This document shows positions 18,147 through 26,061 of a stretch of 48,630 bases of DNA, piece by piece (the stretch's first letter is position 1; each line of letters begins with the position of its first letter). The notes under the pieces were generated by a model. It did no database searches, was not told where the DNA came from, and saw only the letters and a list, made by a program, of their open reading frames with translations. The position numbers were made by a program, and so were the translations under genes. The stretch comes from Microbacteriaceae bacterium. GTDB taxonomy: Bacteria; Actinomycetota; Actinomycetes; Actinomycetales; Microbacteriaceae. The stretch spans positions 1-48,630 of the forward strand of contig CANFJH010000004.1 in NCBI GenBank assembly GCA_947447395.1, read 5' to 3'.

Positions 18147-18586
18147 ATGAATCTTCAAATTTTGAAAGCGCTAAAGCGGGGGACGTTACCTCTACACAGC
18201 GCTTCGCCGAAGATTTAATCGAAGACCTCAATGACGGTCTTGACTCGCAAGAATTAGCCGCAGTTGCAGCTCTTCCCGAACGCTCTGCTCTGCTAATTGT
18301 TAAGCGCGGCCCGAGTGATGGATCTCGCTTTCTATTAGACGTCGATGTGACCACGGCTGGTCGCCACCCGAATGCAGAGATTTTCTTAGACGACGTTACA
18401 GTTTCCAGAAAGCATGCCGAGTTTCGCCGTGATGAAAATGGTTTTACTGTTAATGATTTGGCTTCACTCAATGGCACATATTTGAATGGTGCGCGCGTAG
18501 ATTCTGCCCAACTTGTCGATGGCGATGAAGTACAAGTTGGCAAATTCAAGCTGACTTTCTACTCGGCGAAGCAAGAGCGAGCGTAA
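18143..18586 (+). CDS. garA: FHA-domain signalling protein, GarA/OdhI-like
   Basis: A 147-residue protein with an N-terminal flexible region and one FHA domain (about 48-140). The phosphothreonine-binding residues are present: GRHPNAEI at 73-80, VSRKH at 87-91 and NGTYLNG at 100-106. GarA/OdhI inhibit 2-oxoglutarate dehydrogenase and control glutamate metabolism, and are switched off when a Ser/Thr kinase phosphorylates an N-terminal ETTS motif. Here the corresponding region reads DVTSTQRF (14-21): threonines are present but the motif differs. Position between pgsA and a MerR regulator supports the GarA assignment. A PASTA kinase that could act on it is encoded at 31028-32848. Confidence 0.85.
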   Translation: MNESSNFESAKAGDVTSTQRFAEDLIEDLNDGLDSQELAAVAALPERSALLIVKRGPSDGSRFLLDVDVTTAGRHPNAEIFLDDVTVSRKHAEFRRDENGFTVNDLASLNGTYLNGARVDSAQLVDGDEVQVGKFKLTFYSAKQERA

Positions 18587-18588
18587 CC

Positions 18589-19284
18589 GTGGTGGCACGT
18601 CCCACCTCGCTGGCAACCGCGAGGGCTTCTAAACTTTTCACTATTGGTCGAGTGCTAAACATCCTTGAACTTGAATTCCCTGAATTATCACCTTCGAAGC
18701 TACGATTTCTAGAAGAGCAGGGTCTGGTAACTCCGCAACGCACTGATTCTGGTTATAGAAAATTCACTGAAGATGACATTGATCGACTTCGAGTAATTCT
18801 CGAACTTCAACGAGATCAGTATCTTCCACTAAAGGTCATCAGGCAGTACCTAGAAGACCTAGACTCCGGTAAGGCTCCGAAACTCCCAAACTCAATGGAG
18901 CCTAAAAGCCTTCGCTTGAAGGTCGGTAAGAAGTACTCTGAGCTCGATTTGATTGCTGAGACTGCAATCACTCCCGCTTTGATTGCTGATGCCCAAGAGG
19001 TTGGGCTACTTTCTAGCGAACCGTTCTCGGTTTCAGATGTTGAGATCGCGAAGTCTGTGGTTCAGCTTCACCGTTTCGGTATTGCGCCTAGGCACCTTCG
19101 TGGTTTGAAGGCCGCTGCCGATCGTGAAATTGGAATCATTGAGGGCGTTGTTGCGCCTATCCTGGCCAAAAACGAAACCGGCTCTCGCTCCAGGGCCGCG
19201 CATTTTGCCGAAGACATTGAGAGCCAATTTGCCTCGATTCGTGCTGCAATTGTGCGCTCCGTAATCGGCAAAATCGACTCCTAA
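18589..19284 (+). CDS. ftsR: MerR-family transcriptional regulator, FtsR/Rv1828 type
   Basis: A 231-residue regulator with an N-terminal MerR winged helix-turn-helix (about 17-85: FTIGRVLNILELEFPELSPSKLRFLEEQG, given here in parts: FTIGRVLNILELE, then LSPSKLRFLEEQGLVTP and GYRKFTEDD). The long insertion between the first helices and the C-terminal effector-like half match Rv1828, whose C. glutamicum counterpart FtsR activates ftsZ. Two adjacent GTG codons (18589, 18592) can serve as start, 2 bp after garA. It would be expected to link this locus to cell division control. Confidence 0.87.
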   Translation: MVARPTSLATARASKLFTIGRVLNILELEFPELSPSKLRFLEEQGLVTPQRTDSGYRKFTEDDIDRLRVILELQRDQYLPLKVIRQYLEDLDSGKAPKLPNSMEPKSLRLKVGKKYSELDLIAETAITPALIADAQEVGLLSSEPFSVSDVEIAKSVVQLHRFGIAPRHLRGLKAAADREIGIIEGVVAPILAKNETGSRSRAAHFAEDIESQFASIRAAIVRSVIGKIDS

Positions 19285-19350
19285 GTCAATTCCGCGACAC
19301 GCCGAGGATATTAATTAACCTTGCAGTAACCCATTAGGGCACCAGAATTA

Positions 19351-19361
19351 AACCTAAGGTT
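19351..19361. promoter_or_regulatory. Palindrome over candidate -10 of the second MerR gene
   Basis: AACCTAAGGTT is a perfect 5+1+5 inverted repeat in the 98-bp gap before the MerR-type gene. It contains TAAGGT (19355-19360), which fits TAnnnT as a -10, and lies 10 bp before the GGAGG ribosome site. An autoregulatory operator is possible. No clear -35 is seen. Confidence 0.35.
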
Positions 19362-19382
19362 GAAGGTGAAGGAGGAAAAGTT

Positions 19383-19928
19383 ATGACCGAACAAGACAGC
19401 TTTGAGTTTGACGACGCGTCGGCCAACATGCTTTTCACCGACGGACTTCCAACAAACGACCCAAACAGCGGCTATAGCGGAAACTCTTCTGCGGCTGCAG
19501 CCGGGATTAGTTACCGACAGCTTGACTACTGGGATCGCACCGCACTGGTTCAGCCATCCGTTCGAACCGCTCACGGTTCCGGATCTCAGCGTTTGTATGC
19601 ATTCCGAGACATCCTTGTTTTAAAGCTTGTAAAGCGTTTGCTGGACACCGGAGTATCGCTTCAGCAGATTCGAATTGCTATCAATCAGCTTCGCGATTCG
19701 GGAATCAATGATCTTGCTCGTACCACGCTGATGTCAGACGGTGTGAAGGTTTACCTTTGCAACAGCGACGACGAAGTAATTGACCTGCTAGGACGAGGTC
19801 AGGGAGTCTTTGGAATTGCTGTTGGCCGAGTGCTTGAGGAAGTTGAAGCAACTCTCTCGAACATCACTCCGAGCTCTCTTGACGAAATTGACGAGCTTTC
19901 GGCTCGACGTCACCTAAAAGCCATTTAG
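19383..19928 (+). CDS. MerR-family transcriptional regulator, Rv1830 type
   Basis: A 181-residue protein. The MerR helix-turn-helix starts near residue 40 (GISYRQLDYWDRTALVQPS, then QRLYAFRDILVLKLVKRLLDTG) after a 38-residue acidic polar leader. The C-terminal half (VYLCNSDDEVIDLLGRGQGVF) is characteristic of the actinobacterial Rv1830 group found beside garA and Rv1828. A strong Shine-Dalgarno GGAGG (19371-19375) stands 7 nt before ATG 19383, and the 98-bp gap upstream suggests its own promoter. The stop codon overlaps the stop of the convergent ParA gene by 4 bp. Confidence 0.87.
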   Translation: MTEQDSFEFDDASANMLFTDGLPTNDPNSGYSGNSSAAAAGISYRQLDYWDRTALVQPSVRTAHGSGSQRLYAFRDILVLKLVKRLLDTGVSLQQIRIAINQLRDSGINDLARTTLMSDGVKVYLCNSDDEVIDLLGRGQGVFGIAVGRVLEEVEATLSNITPSSLDEIDELSARRHLKAI

Positions 19929-20866
19929 TTCTTTTCTTGATTCAAACCCAAAATGTTCTGAACTGCTGTTTCGGCGGCTTCGGCGGCTTCGTCTTTTAGT
20001 ACCTCGTCAAGGGTTTGGCCTCTAAGTACTCGATTTAGACGCATAACCTTGCGGCTGTTACGTCCAACGCGACTTGGTGTTTTTTGGCCAAGAGACTTCT
20101 GAATAAACTCAAGGATTCGGTCAAAAGTCTGTGAAATTTCAGTTGCTGATTCGCCTGGCCAGCCGTGAATCGGTCTTCCAGCGCCCTGAGCCTGCTGAAG
20201 CACGGTTCGCTCTTCAATAACCTGTGGAAGAATCCGATTCCCATACTTCTCTCGCAACTCGGTAACACGGAAATCGCCCTCGGAAGATTGTGGGCGGAAG
20301 CGGTTGATCAGAATGCCAAGGGTTTCGAGTCTCGGGGTGAGGCCTTTTCGAAGTTCTTCCAGCGCGTGCGTTGTGCGGTCGGCTGCCACAACGGAGAACA
20401 AAGACGGCTCGGTCACGATTATTACTCGGTCACTGGCAACCCAGGCTGTTCGGGTGAGGCCGTTTACCGACGGAGGGGTGTCAATAATCACCAGGTCGTA
20501 TTCACGCTCGACCTTCGCCAACGCAATTTCTAGTCGCCAAATTTCTTGAATTGTCGGTGATGGTGAGTCAAGGGTTTGAGTTTTTGGGCTGCCAACCATG
20601 ACATCTATCACGCCAGGGTGAAGTTTGGTCCAAGTACTAGATACGATTGACCTATGCACAACGGAGTGCCGGGGGTTCTGTAAAACGTCTGCAACTGTTT
20701 CACCGAATTCTCCGATGGCGCCAAGTCCAGTGGTGGCATCACACTGTGGATCAAGATCGACAACCAAAGTGCGTAAACCTTGAGAAAAAGCAGCAGATGC
20801 CAAACCCAAGGCAACCGTGGTCTTTCCTACGCCCCCTTTGAGGGAGCTGACGCTTAGAACATGCAC
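19925..20866 (-). CDS. ParA-family ATPase, orphan, with basic/acidic C-terminal tail
   Basis: A 313-residue ParA-like ATPase. The deviant Walker A KGGVGKTT begins at residue 10, Walker A' is LVVDLDPQCDATTGLG, and Walker B is DLVIIDTPPSVNG. Residues from about 255 form an extra tail, first basic (RVGRNSRKVMRLNRVLRG) then acidic and alanine-rich (DEAAEAAETAV), beyond the normal fold. No ParB partner lies beside it. It is convergent with the MerR gene and divergent from pyc. On its strand TATTAG lies 6 nt before the ATG, a possible leaderless arrangement. It probably positions some cellular cargo or DNA; cargo unknown. Confidence 0.85.
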   Translation of the reverse strand: MHVLSVSSLKGGVGKTTVALGLASAAFSQGLRTLVVDLDPQCDATTGLGAIGEFGETVADVLQNPRHSVVHRSIVSSTWTKLHPGVIDVMVGSPKTQTLDSPSPTIQEIWRLEIALAKVEREYDLVIIDTPPSVNGLTRTAWVASDRVIIVTEPSLFSVVAADRTTHALEELRKGLTPRLETLGILINRFRPQSSEGDFRVTELREKYGNRILPQVIEERTVLQQAQGAGRPIHGWPGESATEISQTFDRILEFIQKSLGQKTPSRVGRNSRKVMRLNRVLRGQTLDEVLKDEAAEAAETAVQNILGLNQEKN

Positions 20867-20938
20867 GTCTAATAGGTTACTCTCTTATTCAAGGCGTCTA
20901 AAACCCGTTGTTCGCTCCAACGCTCTCTCGAGGTGGCA

Positions 20939-23900
20939 ATGTTCAAAAAGATCCTGGTGGCTAACCGTGGCGAAATCGCTATCCGCGCCTTTCGCGCAGC
21001 CTATGAACTAGGTGCTCGCACCGTAGCGGTTTTCCCTTATGAAGACCGCAATTCCAGCCACCGTCTAAAGGCCGATGAGGCCTACCAGATTGGCTCAGAG
21101 GGTCACCCGGTTCGCGCCTATCTAAACGTAGACGAGATCATTCGTGTCGCCAAAGAGTCTGGTGCAGACGCAATTTACCCTGGCTACGGATTTCTATCCG
21201 AAAACCCAGATCTAGCAAAGGCTGCGGCAGACAACGGAATTAAGTTCATTGGTCCAACCTCAGACATCCTAGAGATGGCTGGAAACAAGGTAAACGCCAA
21301 GGAAGCTGCCATTGCAGCCGGTGTACCGGTGCTCAAGTCGTCCATTCAGTCAGCAGATGTTGACCTATTGGTTCTAGAAGCCGAGAAAATTGGCTTCCCA
21401 ATCTTCGTGAAGGCAGTTGCTGGCGGTGGTGGCCGTGGAATGCGTCGCGTTGAAAAGCGCGAAGATCTGAAGGCCGCTCTTGGCGAGGCGAGTCGAGAAG
21501 CGGAAAGCGCTTTTGGAGATGCCCGAGTATTCCTAGAGCAGGCAGTACTTCGACCACGCCACATAGAGGTGCAAATTCTTGCCGATGAACACGGAAACGT
21601 AGTTCACCTTTTCGAACGCGACTGCTCAATCCAGAGACGCAACCAAAAAGTTGTTGAAATTGCACCGGCTCCTCACATCACCCAAGAACTTCGCGAAGAG
21701 CTTTATCGAGACGCTGTAGCGTTCGCTACCAAGATTGGTTATCGAAATGCTGGAACCGTTGAGTTCCTAATCGACACCGTTGGAGAGAATGCCGGTAAGC
21801 ACGTGTTCATTGAAATGAACCCGCGAATCCAGGTAGAACACACCGTCACCGAGGAAATCACCGACATAGACCTTGTTCAATCGCAAATGCGAATAGCTGC
21901 AGGGGAAAGTCTTGGCGACTTGGGCCTAACGCAAGACAAGATCACCATGCGCGGCTTTGCTGTGCAGTGCCGCATCACCACCGAAAACCCAGCTCTTGGC
22001 TTCAAGCCAGACTCAGGAAAGATAACCACCTACCGTTCGCCTGGCGGTGCCGGAATTCGCCTAGATGGTGGAACCATCTCTGCTGGTAGCGAGGTTAGCC
22101 CGCACTTCGATTCACTTCTCGTGAAGCTAATTGCTCGAGGACGCGACTTCCACACTGCAGTCGTGCGTGCTGAGCGAGCGCTCGCGGAGTTCCGCATTAG
22201 AGGAGTTTCCACCAACATCGCTTTCATGCAGGCGGTATTGGCAGACCCAACCTTTGCCAGCGGCGACCTTTCAACTTCATTCATCGATGAACGTCCTGAG
22301 TTGTTTACCCAACACCCATCCCAGGACCGTGGAACTAAAATTCTCACCTGGTTGGCAGATGTAACAGTGAACCAGCCTTATGGTCCTCGAGCGGGAAGAA
22401 TTTCTCCAGCTCAAAAGCTGCCAAAGGTTGACCTCCTGGCAAAGCCCGCTGATGGTTCGCGGCAATTATTGCAAAATCTTGGTCCTGCTGCATTTGCGAA
22501 GGCACTTAGGGATCAGCAAAAGGTTGCAGTTACGGAAACCACTTTCCGTGACGCCCATCAATCGCTTTTGGCTACCCGAGTTCGCGGGCGCGACCTGGTT
22601 CAGGTTGCCCCATATGTAGCTCGTATTACTCCGGAATTGTTCTCGGTTGAGGCTTGGGGTGGCGCAACCTACGACGTGGCTCTTCGATTCCTCGGAGAAG
22701 ACCCTTGGCAGCGCTTGACGGCTCTTCGAGCAGCAATGCCAAACATTTGTATCCAGATGTTACTTCGCGGTAGAAACACCGTTGGTTACACGCCTTATCC
22801 GACCGAGGTCACTGAAGTCTTTGTGGCCGAAGCGGCCGCCGGCGGAGTAGATATCTTCCGAATTTTTGACGCGTTGAACGACGTAGATCAAATGAAGCCT
22901 GCAATTACGGCTGTGTTGGCAACTGGAACCGCTGTAGCCGAAGTAGCGCTTTGCTACACGGGCGATCTACTAAATCCTGCGGAGGATCTTTACACTCTCG
23001 ATTACTACCTCAGCCTTGCCGATGAGATCGTTGCCGCCGGTGCCCACATCTTGGCTATCAAGGACATGGCAGGGCTGCTTCGACCAGCGGCAGCTCACAA
23101 GCTCGTCAGTGCCCTAAGAGCGCGATTTGACCTACCGGTTCACCTTCACACGCACGACACCGCTGGCGGTCAGTTGGCGACCCTTATGGCAGCAATCGAT
23201 GCCGGTGTAGACGCCGTTGACGTGGCTTCAGCGCCTATGGCAGGAACTACCAGTCAGCCCTCTGCTTCGGCCCTAATCGCTGCCTTGGCTAACACTGAAC
23301 GCGATAGCGGAATAACACTCGATGCGATCACTGCCCTTGAGCCTTACTGGGAATCGGTTCGCAGGCTCTACTCGCCTTTTGAATCAGGCCTACCTGGCCC
23401 AACCGGACGTGTTTACAAGCACGAAATTCCTGGTGGTCAACTTTCCAACCTCAGGCAGCAGGCCATTGCGCTTGGGCTAGGTGACCAATTCGAACGTGTC
23501 GAAGACATGTATGCCGCTGCAAACACGATTTTGGGTCGCCCAACCAAGGTAACGCCATCGTCGAAGGTCGTTGGAGACCTTGCTCTGCACCTTGTTGCGG
23601 TAAATGCAGATCCAGCTGATTTTGCGAAAAACCCACAGAATTACGACGTACCAGATTCGGTCGTTGGCTTTATGGCCGGCGAACTAGGCGATCTTCCAGG
23701 CGGCTGGCCAGAGCCGTTTAGAACCAAGGTTTTGGCGGGCAAGAACATCAAGTTCGGAATAACTCCGGTTAGCGATGAAGACTTAGTGATCCTCAAGGGT
23801 TCTGACTCGATACTTCGTCGTTCGGCTTTGAACAGATTGCTATTCCCAGCGCCAACCAAGGAATTCTTGGCTAACCGCGCCGCCTATGGAAACCTTGACC

Positions 23901-24346
23901 AGGTTGACACTGTGGATTACCTCTACGGTTTGGAGCAGGGTCACGAACACGTCGTGGAAATCGCGAAGGGTGTTCAACTATTTGTCGGTTTGGAAGCCAT
24001 CGGTTCACCTGATGCACGAGGCAACCGAACCGTCATGGCGACTCTAAACGGTCAACTTCGACCAATCGACATCCGTGACAAAAAGATCTCGGTAGACATT
24101 CCGCAGGCGGAAAAGGCTGATCCCACAAACCTAGGGCAAATTGCTGCGCCGTTCTCTGGAGCGGTTACGGTCACCGTCGTAGAAGGCGTACGCGTTGACG
24201 TAGGGCAACCGGTTGCAACAATTGAAGCCATGAAAATGGAAGCCACTATCACTTCAACCGTTGCCGGTGTGGTTCGACGGATTGCAATCCCTAAGACCCA
24301 AGCAGTTGAAGCCGGAGACCTCATTGTTGTGGTGGAAGCCGAATAG
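20939..24346 (+). CDS. pyc: Pyruvate carboxylase
   Basis: A 1135-residue biotin enzyme making oxaloacetate from pyruvate and bicarbonate, the main anaplerotic step. Domains in order: biotin carboxylase (1 to about 455; KKILVANRGEIAIRAFRA, the ATP-grasp loop GGGGRGMRRV, FIEMNPRIQVEHTVTE), carboxyltransferase TIM barrel (about 520-800; TETTFRDAHQSLLATR and HLHTHDTAG), allosteric/tetramerisation linker, and biotinyl domain with EAMKMEATI, the biotinylated lysine at 1099. ATG 20939 follows GAGG with suitable spacing; GTG 20933 in frame is the alternative. It is a single-chain form of normal length. Confidence 0.97.
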   Translation: MFKKILVANRGEIAIRAFRAAYELGARTVAVFPYEDRNSSHRLKADEAYQIGSEGHPVRAYLNVDEIIRVAKESGADAIYPGYGFLSENPDLAKAAADNGIKFIGPTSDILEMAGNKVNAKEAAIAAGVPVLKSSIQSADVDLLVLEAEKIGFPIFVKAVAGGGGRGMRRVEKREDLKAALGEASREAESAFGDARVFLEQAVLRPRHIEVQILADEHGNVVHLFERDCSIQRRNQKVVEIAPAPHITQELREELYRDAVAFATKIGYRNAGTVEFLIDTVGENAGKHVFIEMNPRIQVEHTVTEEITDIDLVQSQMRIAAGESLGDLGLTQDKITMRGFAVQCRITTENPALGFKPDSGKITTYRSPGGAGIRLDGGTISAGSEVSPHFDSLLVKLIARGRDFHTAVVRAERALAEFRIRGVSTNIAFMQAVLADPTFASGDLSTSFIDERPELFTQHPSQDRGTKILTWLADVTVNQPYGPRAGRISPAQKLPKVDLLAKPADGSRQLLQNLGPAAFAKALRDQQKVAVTETTFRDAHQSLLATRVRGRDLVQVAPYVARITPELFSVEAWGGATYDVALRFLGEDPWQRLTALRAAMPNICIQMLLRGRNTVGYTPYPTEVTEVFVAEAAAGGVDIFRIFDALNDVDQMKPAITAVLATGTAVAEVALCYTGDLLNPAEDLYTLDYYLSLADEIVAAGAHILAIKDMAGLLRPAAAHKLVSALRARFDLPVHLHTHDTAGGQLATLMAAIDAGVDAVDVASAPMAGTTSQPSASALIAALANTERDSGITLDAITALEPYWESVRRLYSPFESGLPGPTGRVYKHEIPGGQLSNLRQQAIALGLGDQFERVEDMYAAANTILGRPTKVTPSSKVVGDLALHLVAVNADPADFAKNPQNYDVPDSVVGFMAGELGDLPGGWPEPFRTKVLAGKNIKFGITPVSDEDLVILKGSDSILRRSALNRLLFPAPTKEFLANRAAYGNLDQVDTVDYLYGLEQGHEHVVEIAKGVQLFVGLEAIGSPDARGNRTVMATLNGQLRPIDIRDKKISVDIPQAEKADPTNLGQIAAPFSGAVTVTVVEGVRVDVGQPVATIEAMKMEATITSTVAGVVRRIAIPKTQAVEAGDLIVVVEAE

Positions 24347-24368
24347 TTTCGGCCCGAAAAGGTAGACT
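24347..24368. promoter_or_regulatory. Palindrome and candidate -10 before the MinD-like gene
   Basis: TTTCGG-C-CCGAAA (24347-24359) begins right after the pyc stop and is a perfect 6+1+6 inverted repeat. TAGACT at 24363-24368 fits an actinobacterial -10 and lies 29 bp before the GTG start. The pair could be an operator next to a promoter. Without a T-run the palindrome is a poor terminator. Confidence 0.35.
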
Positions 24369-24397
24369 GACCTCTAGGTTTTAGAGAAGGAGTACTT

Positions 24398-25570
24398 GTG
24401 GCTTTTGGTGACAAGCGAAAAGACAAGGCAACTGCTGAAGAGAAAACTCACTCGCTAGCAGATGCTGCGATTGACGTAGCCAGCGTAGACCTAGCTCCAA
24501 GCACAGCCGCAATTGAAATCGTCTCAGACGAAATCGCTGCACCTCGCGAACCAAGCACTGACACCGGCCCGATTAGCCGTAGAAGCAACTACACCCGCCG
24601 CGACCAACTACGCGGAGACCTTTTCGACCAGCCTGAACCAGCTGCCATGCTTACCGCAGATCGACTAATCGATGTAAGTCCTAGAAACCGTCAAGCTCCA
24701 GAGGGCGGCTTGCGGCGTTTTGTTTACTACGCATCGCTAAAGACTTTAAACCTAGGCGACTCGAGAAAAGTTCGTGAGCGAAAAGCTCTTGACGCTCGAA
24801 TTGGCGCTACCTTTGACGGCGGCGCTAAATTCGTTCCAGTTTTGACCCGTAAAGGCGGTGTGGGAAAGACCACTGTCACCACACTGTTGGGCATGGCACT
24901 TTCGCTTGCGCGTGAAGACCGAGTAATTGCAATTGACGCCAACCCAGACCGCGGCACCCTTGCCGAACGCGTAAGCAAGTCAACTCGATTCACGGTGCGA
25001 GATGTAGTAAACCGCGCTGCTGCAATTGATGGATTTACCGAATTCTCGACCATGGTTTCCAGAGACGCAACCAGACTAGATGTCCTTGCCTCCGACTCAG
25101 ACCCAATGCTCTCTGAAGCCTTCGACGAGGGTGATTACAACGTGGTTGCCGACATGGCTGCTCGCTACTACTCGGTAGTTCTAACCGACTGCGGTACCGG
25201 TATCGTCCACTCGGTTATGCGCCCTACGCTGCAGCGTGCCAGTGGCTTAGTAATCGTGTCCGGTGGCTCCGTTGATGAAGCTCGACTTGCTTCGGAGACC
25301 CTGACCTGGCTTGAAGCCAATGGCTACGGTGATTTGGTCAGAAACTCAATCGTTGCATTGAACACGGCAACACAGGCGACCAACCTGGTAAAGATCGATG
25401 AAATCGAACAACACTTCAAGACGCGTGTTCGCGACGTAGTTCGAATTCCTTACGACCCGGCGTTGGCTGCCGGTTCGGTAATTAAGTTCAACCAACTTAA
25501 CCGCCACACCCGCGAAGCTGCCCGTGAACTAGCTGCACTAGTTGTCGATGGACTAAACAACCCAATCTAG
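24398..25570 (+). CDS. MinD/ParA-like ATPase with long N-terminal extension
   Basis: A 390-residue protein. The first 100 or so residues are polar, rich in Ala, Asp, Glu and Arg and probably disordered (with RRSNYTRRDQLRGDLFDQ as a recognisable segment), followed by a linker. The ATPase domain starts near 140 with the deviant Walker A KGGVGKTT at about 152, then AIDANPDRGTLAERV (Walker A' region) and VVLTDCGTGIVHS, where the usual DxxP after Walker B is replaced by DCGTG. This layout resembles the MinD-like ATPases associated with actinobacterial type VII secretion, but no ESX gene is nearby, so function is open. GTG 24398 follows GAAGGAG. It overlaps def by 1 bp. Confidence 0.8.
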   Translation: MAFGDKRKDKATAEEKTHSLADAAIDVASVDLAPSTAAIEIVSDEIAAPREPSTDTGPISRRSNYTRRDQLRGDLFDQPEPAAMLTADRLIDVSPRNRQAPEGGLRRFVYYASLKTLNLGDSRKVRERKALDARIGATFDGGAKFVPVLTRKGGVGKTTVTTLLGMALSLAREDRVIAIDANPDRGTLAERVSKSTRFTVRDVVNRAAAIDGFTEFSTMVSRDATRLDVLASDSDPMLSEAFDEGDYNVVADMAARYYSVVLTDCGTGIVHSVMRPTLQRASGLVIVSGGSVDEARLASETLTWLEANGYGDLVRNSIVALNTATQATNLVKIDEIEQHFKTRVRDVVRIPYDPALAAGSVIKFNQLNRHTREAARELAALVVDGLNNPI

Positions 25571-26061
25571 TGACCGTTCGAGAAATACGTCTCTACGGAG
25601 ACCCTGTCCTTCGTACCGCCTGTTCGATAATTGAGCAAATCACGCCGAGCATTCACGAATTGGTGCAAGACCTTCTTGATACCACCCAATTGCCAGGCCG
25701 AGCCGGCGTAGCCGCGCCTCAAATTGGAGTAAATCTAAGGGTGTTCAGCTTTAACGTTCACGGTGAACTTGGCTATCTAATAAATCCCAAAATCGTTGAG
25801 TTATCGGGGGACCCAACCGAAATTGACGAGGGCTGCTTGTCTGTGCCAGGGCTTTGGGAAAAGACTTTACGCTACCCGAATGCAGTTGCCGAAGGCATCA
25901 ACCTAAACGGGGACTTGGTTAGAGTCTCAGGTGCTGGATTGTTGGCCCAAGCACTGCAGCACGAATGCGACCACTTAGACGGCAAGGTCTATCTGGATCG
26001 ATTATCGGTTCAGGGCCGAAAAGTAGCCATGCGAAAACTGCGAGAAACCGACTGGTTCTAG
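25570..26061 (+). CDS. def: Peptide deformylase
   Basis: A 163-residue metalloprotease removing the formyl group from new proteins. All three family motifs are present: GVAAPQIG at 46-53, EGCLS at 87-91 (metal-ligand Cys) and QHECDHLDG at 130-138 (two ligand His and the catalytic Glu). GTG 25570 overlaps the stop of the upstream ATPase by one base. The TAG stop shares the tetranucleotide CTAG with the stop of the convergent acyl-CoA synthetase. Confidence 0.96.
   Translation: MTVREIRLYGDPVLRTACSIIEQITPSIHELVQDLLDTTQLPGRAGVAAPQIGVNLRVFSFNVHGELGYLINPKIVELSGDPTEIDEGCLSVPGLWEKTLRYPNAVAEGINLNGDLVRVSGAGLLAQALQHECDHLDGKVYLDRLSVQGRKVAMRKLRETDWF

Noticed and set aside
24347-24359. Palindrome after pyc as an intrinsic terminator
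   Set aside because: No T-run follows and the hairpin loop would be only three bases.
24052-24426. Antisense open frame of 124 codons opposite the end of pyc
   Set aside because: It lies wholly opposite the conserved biotinyl domain and the next gene start, with Ser/Thr/Pro-rich composition typical of a reverse-strand shadow.
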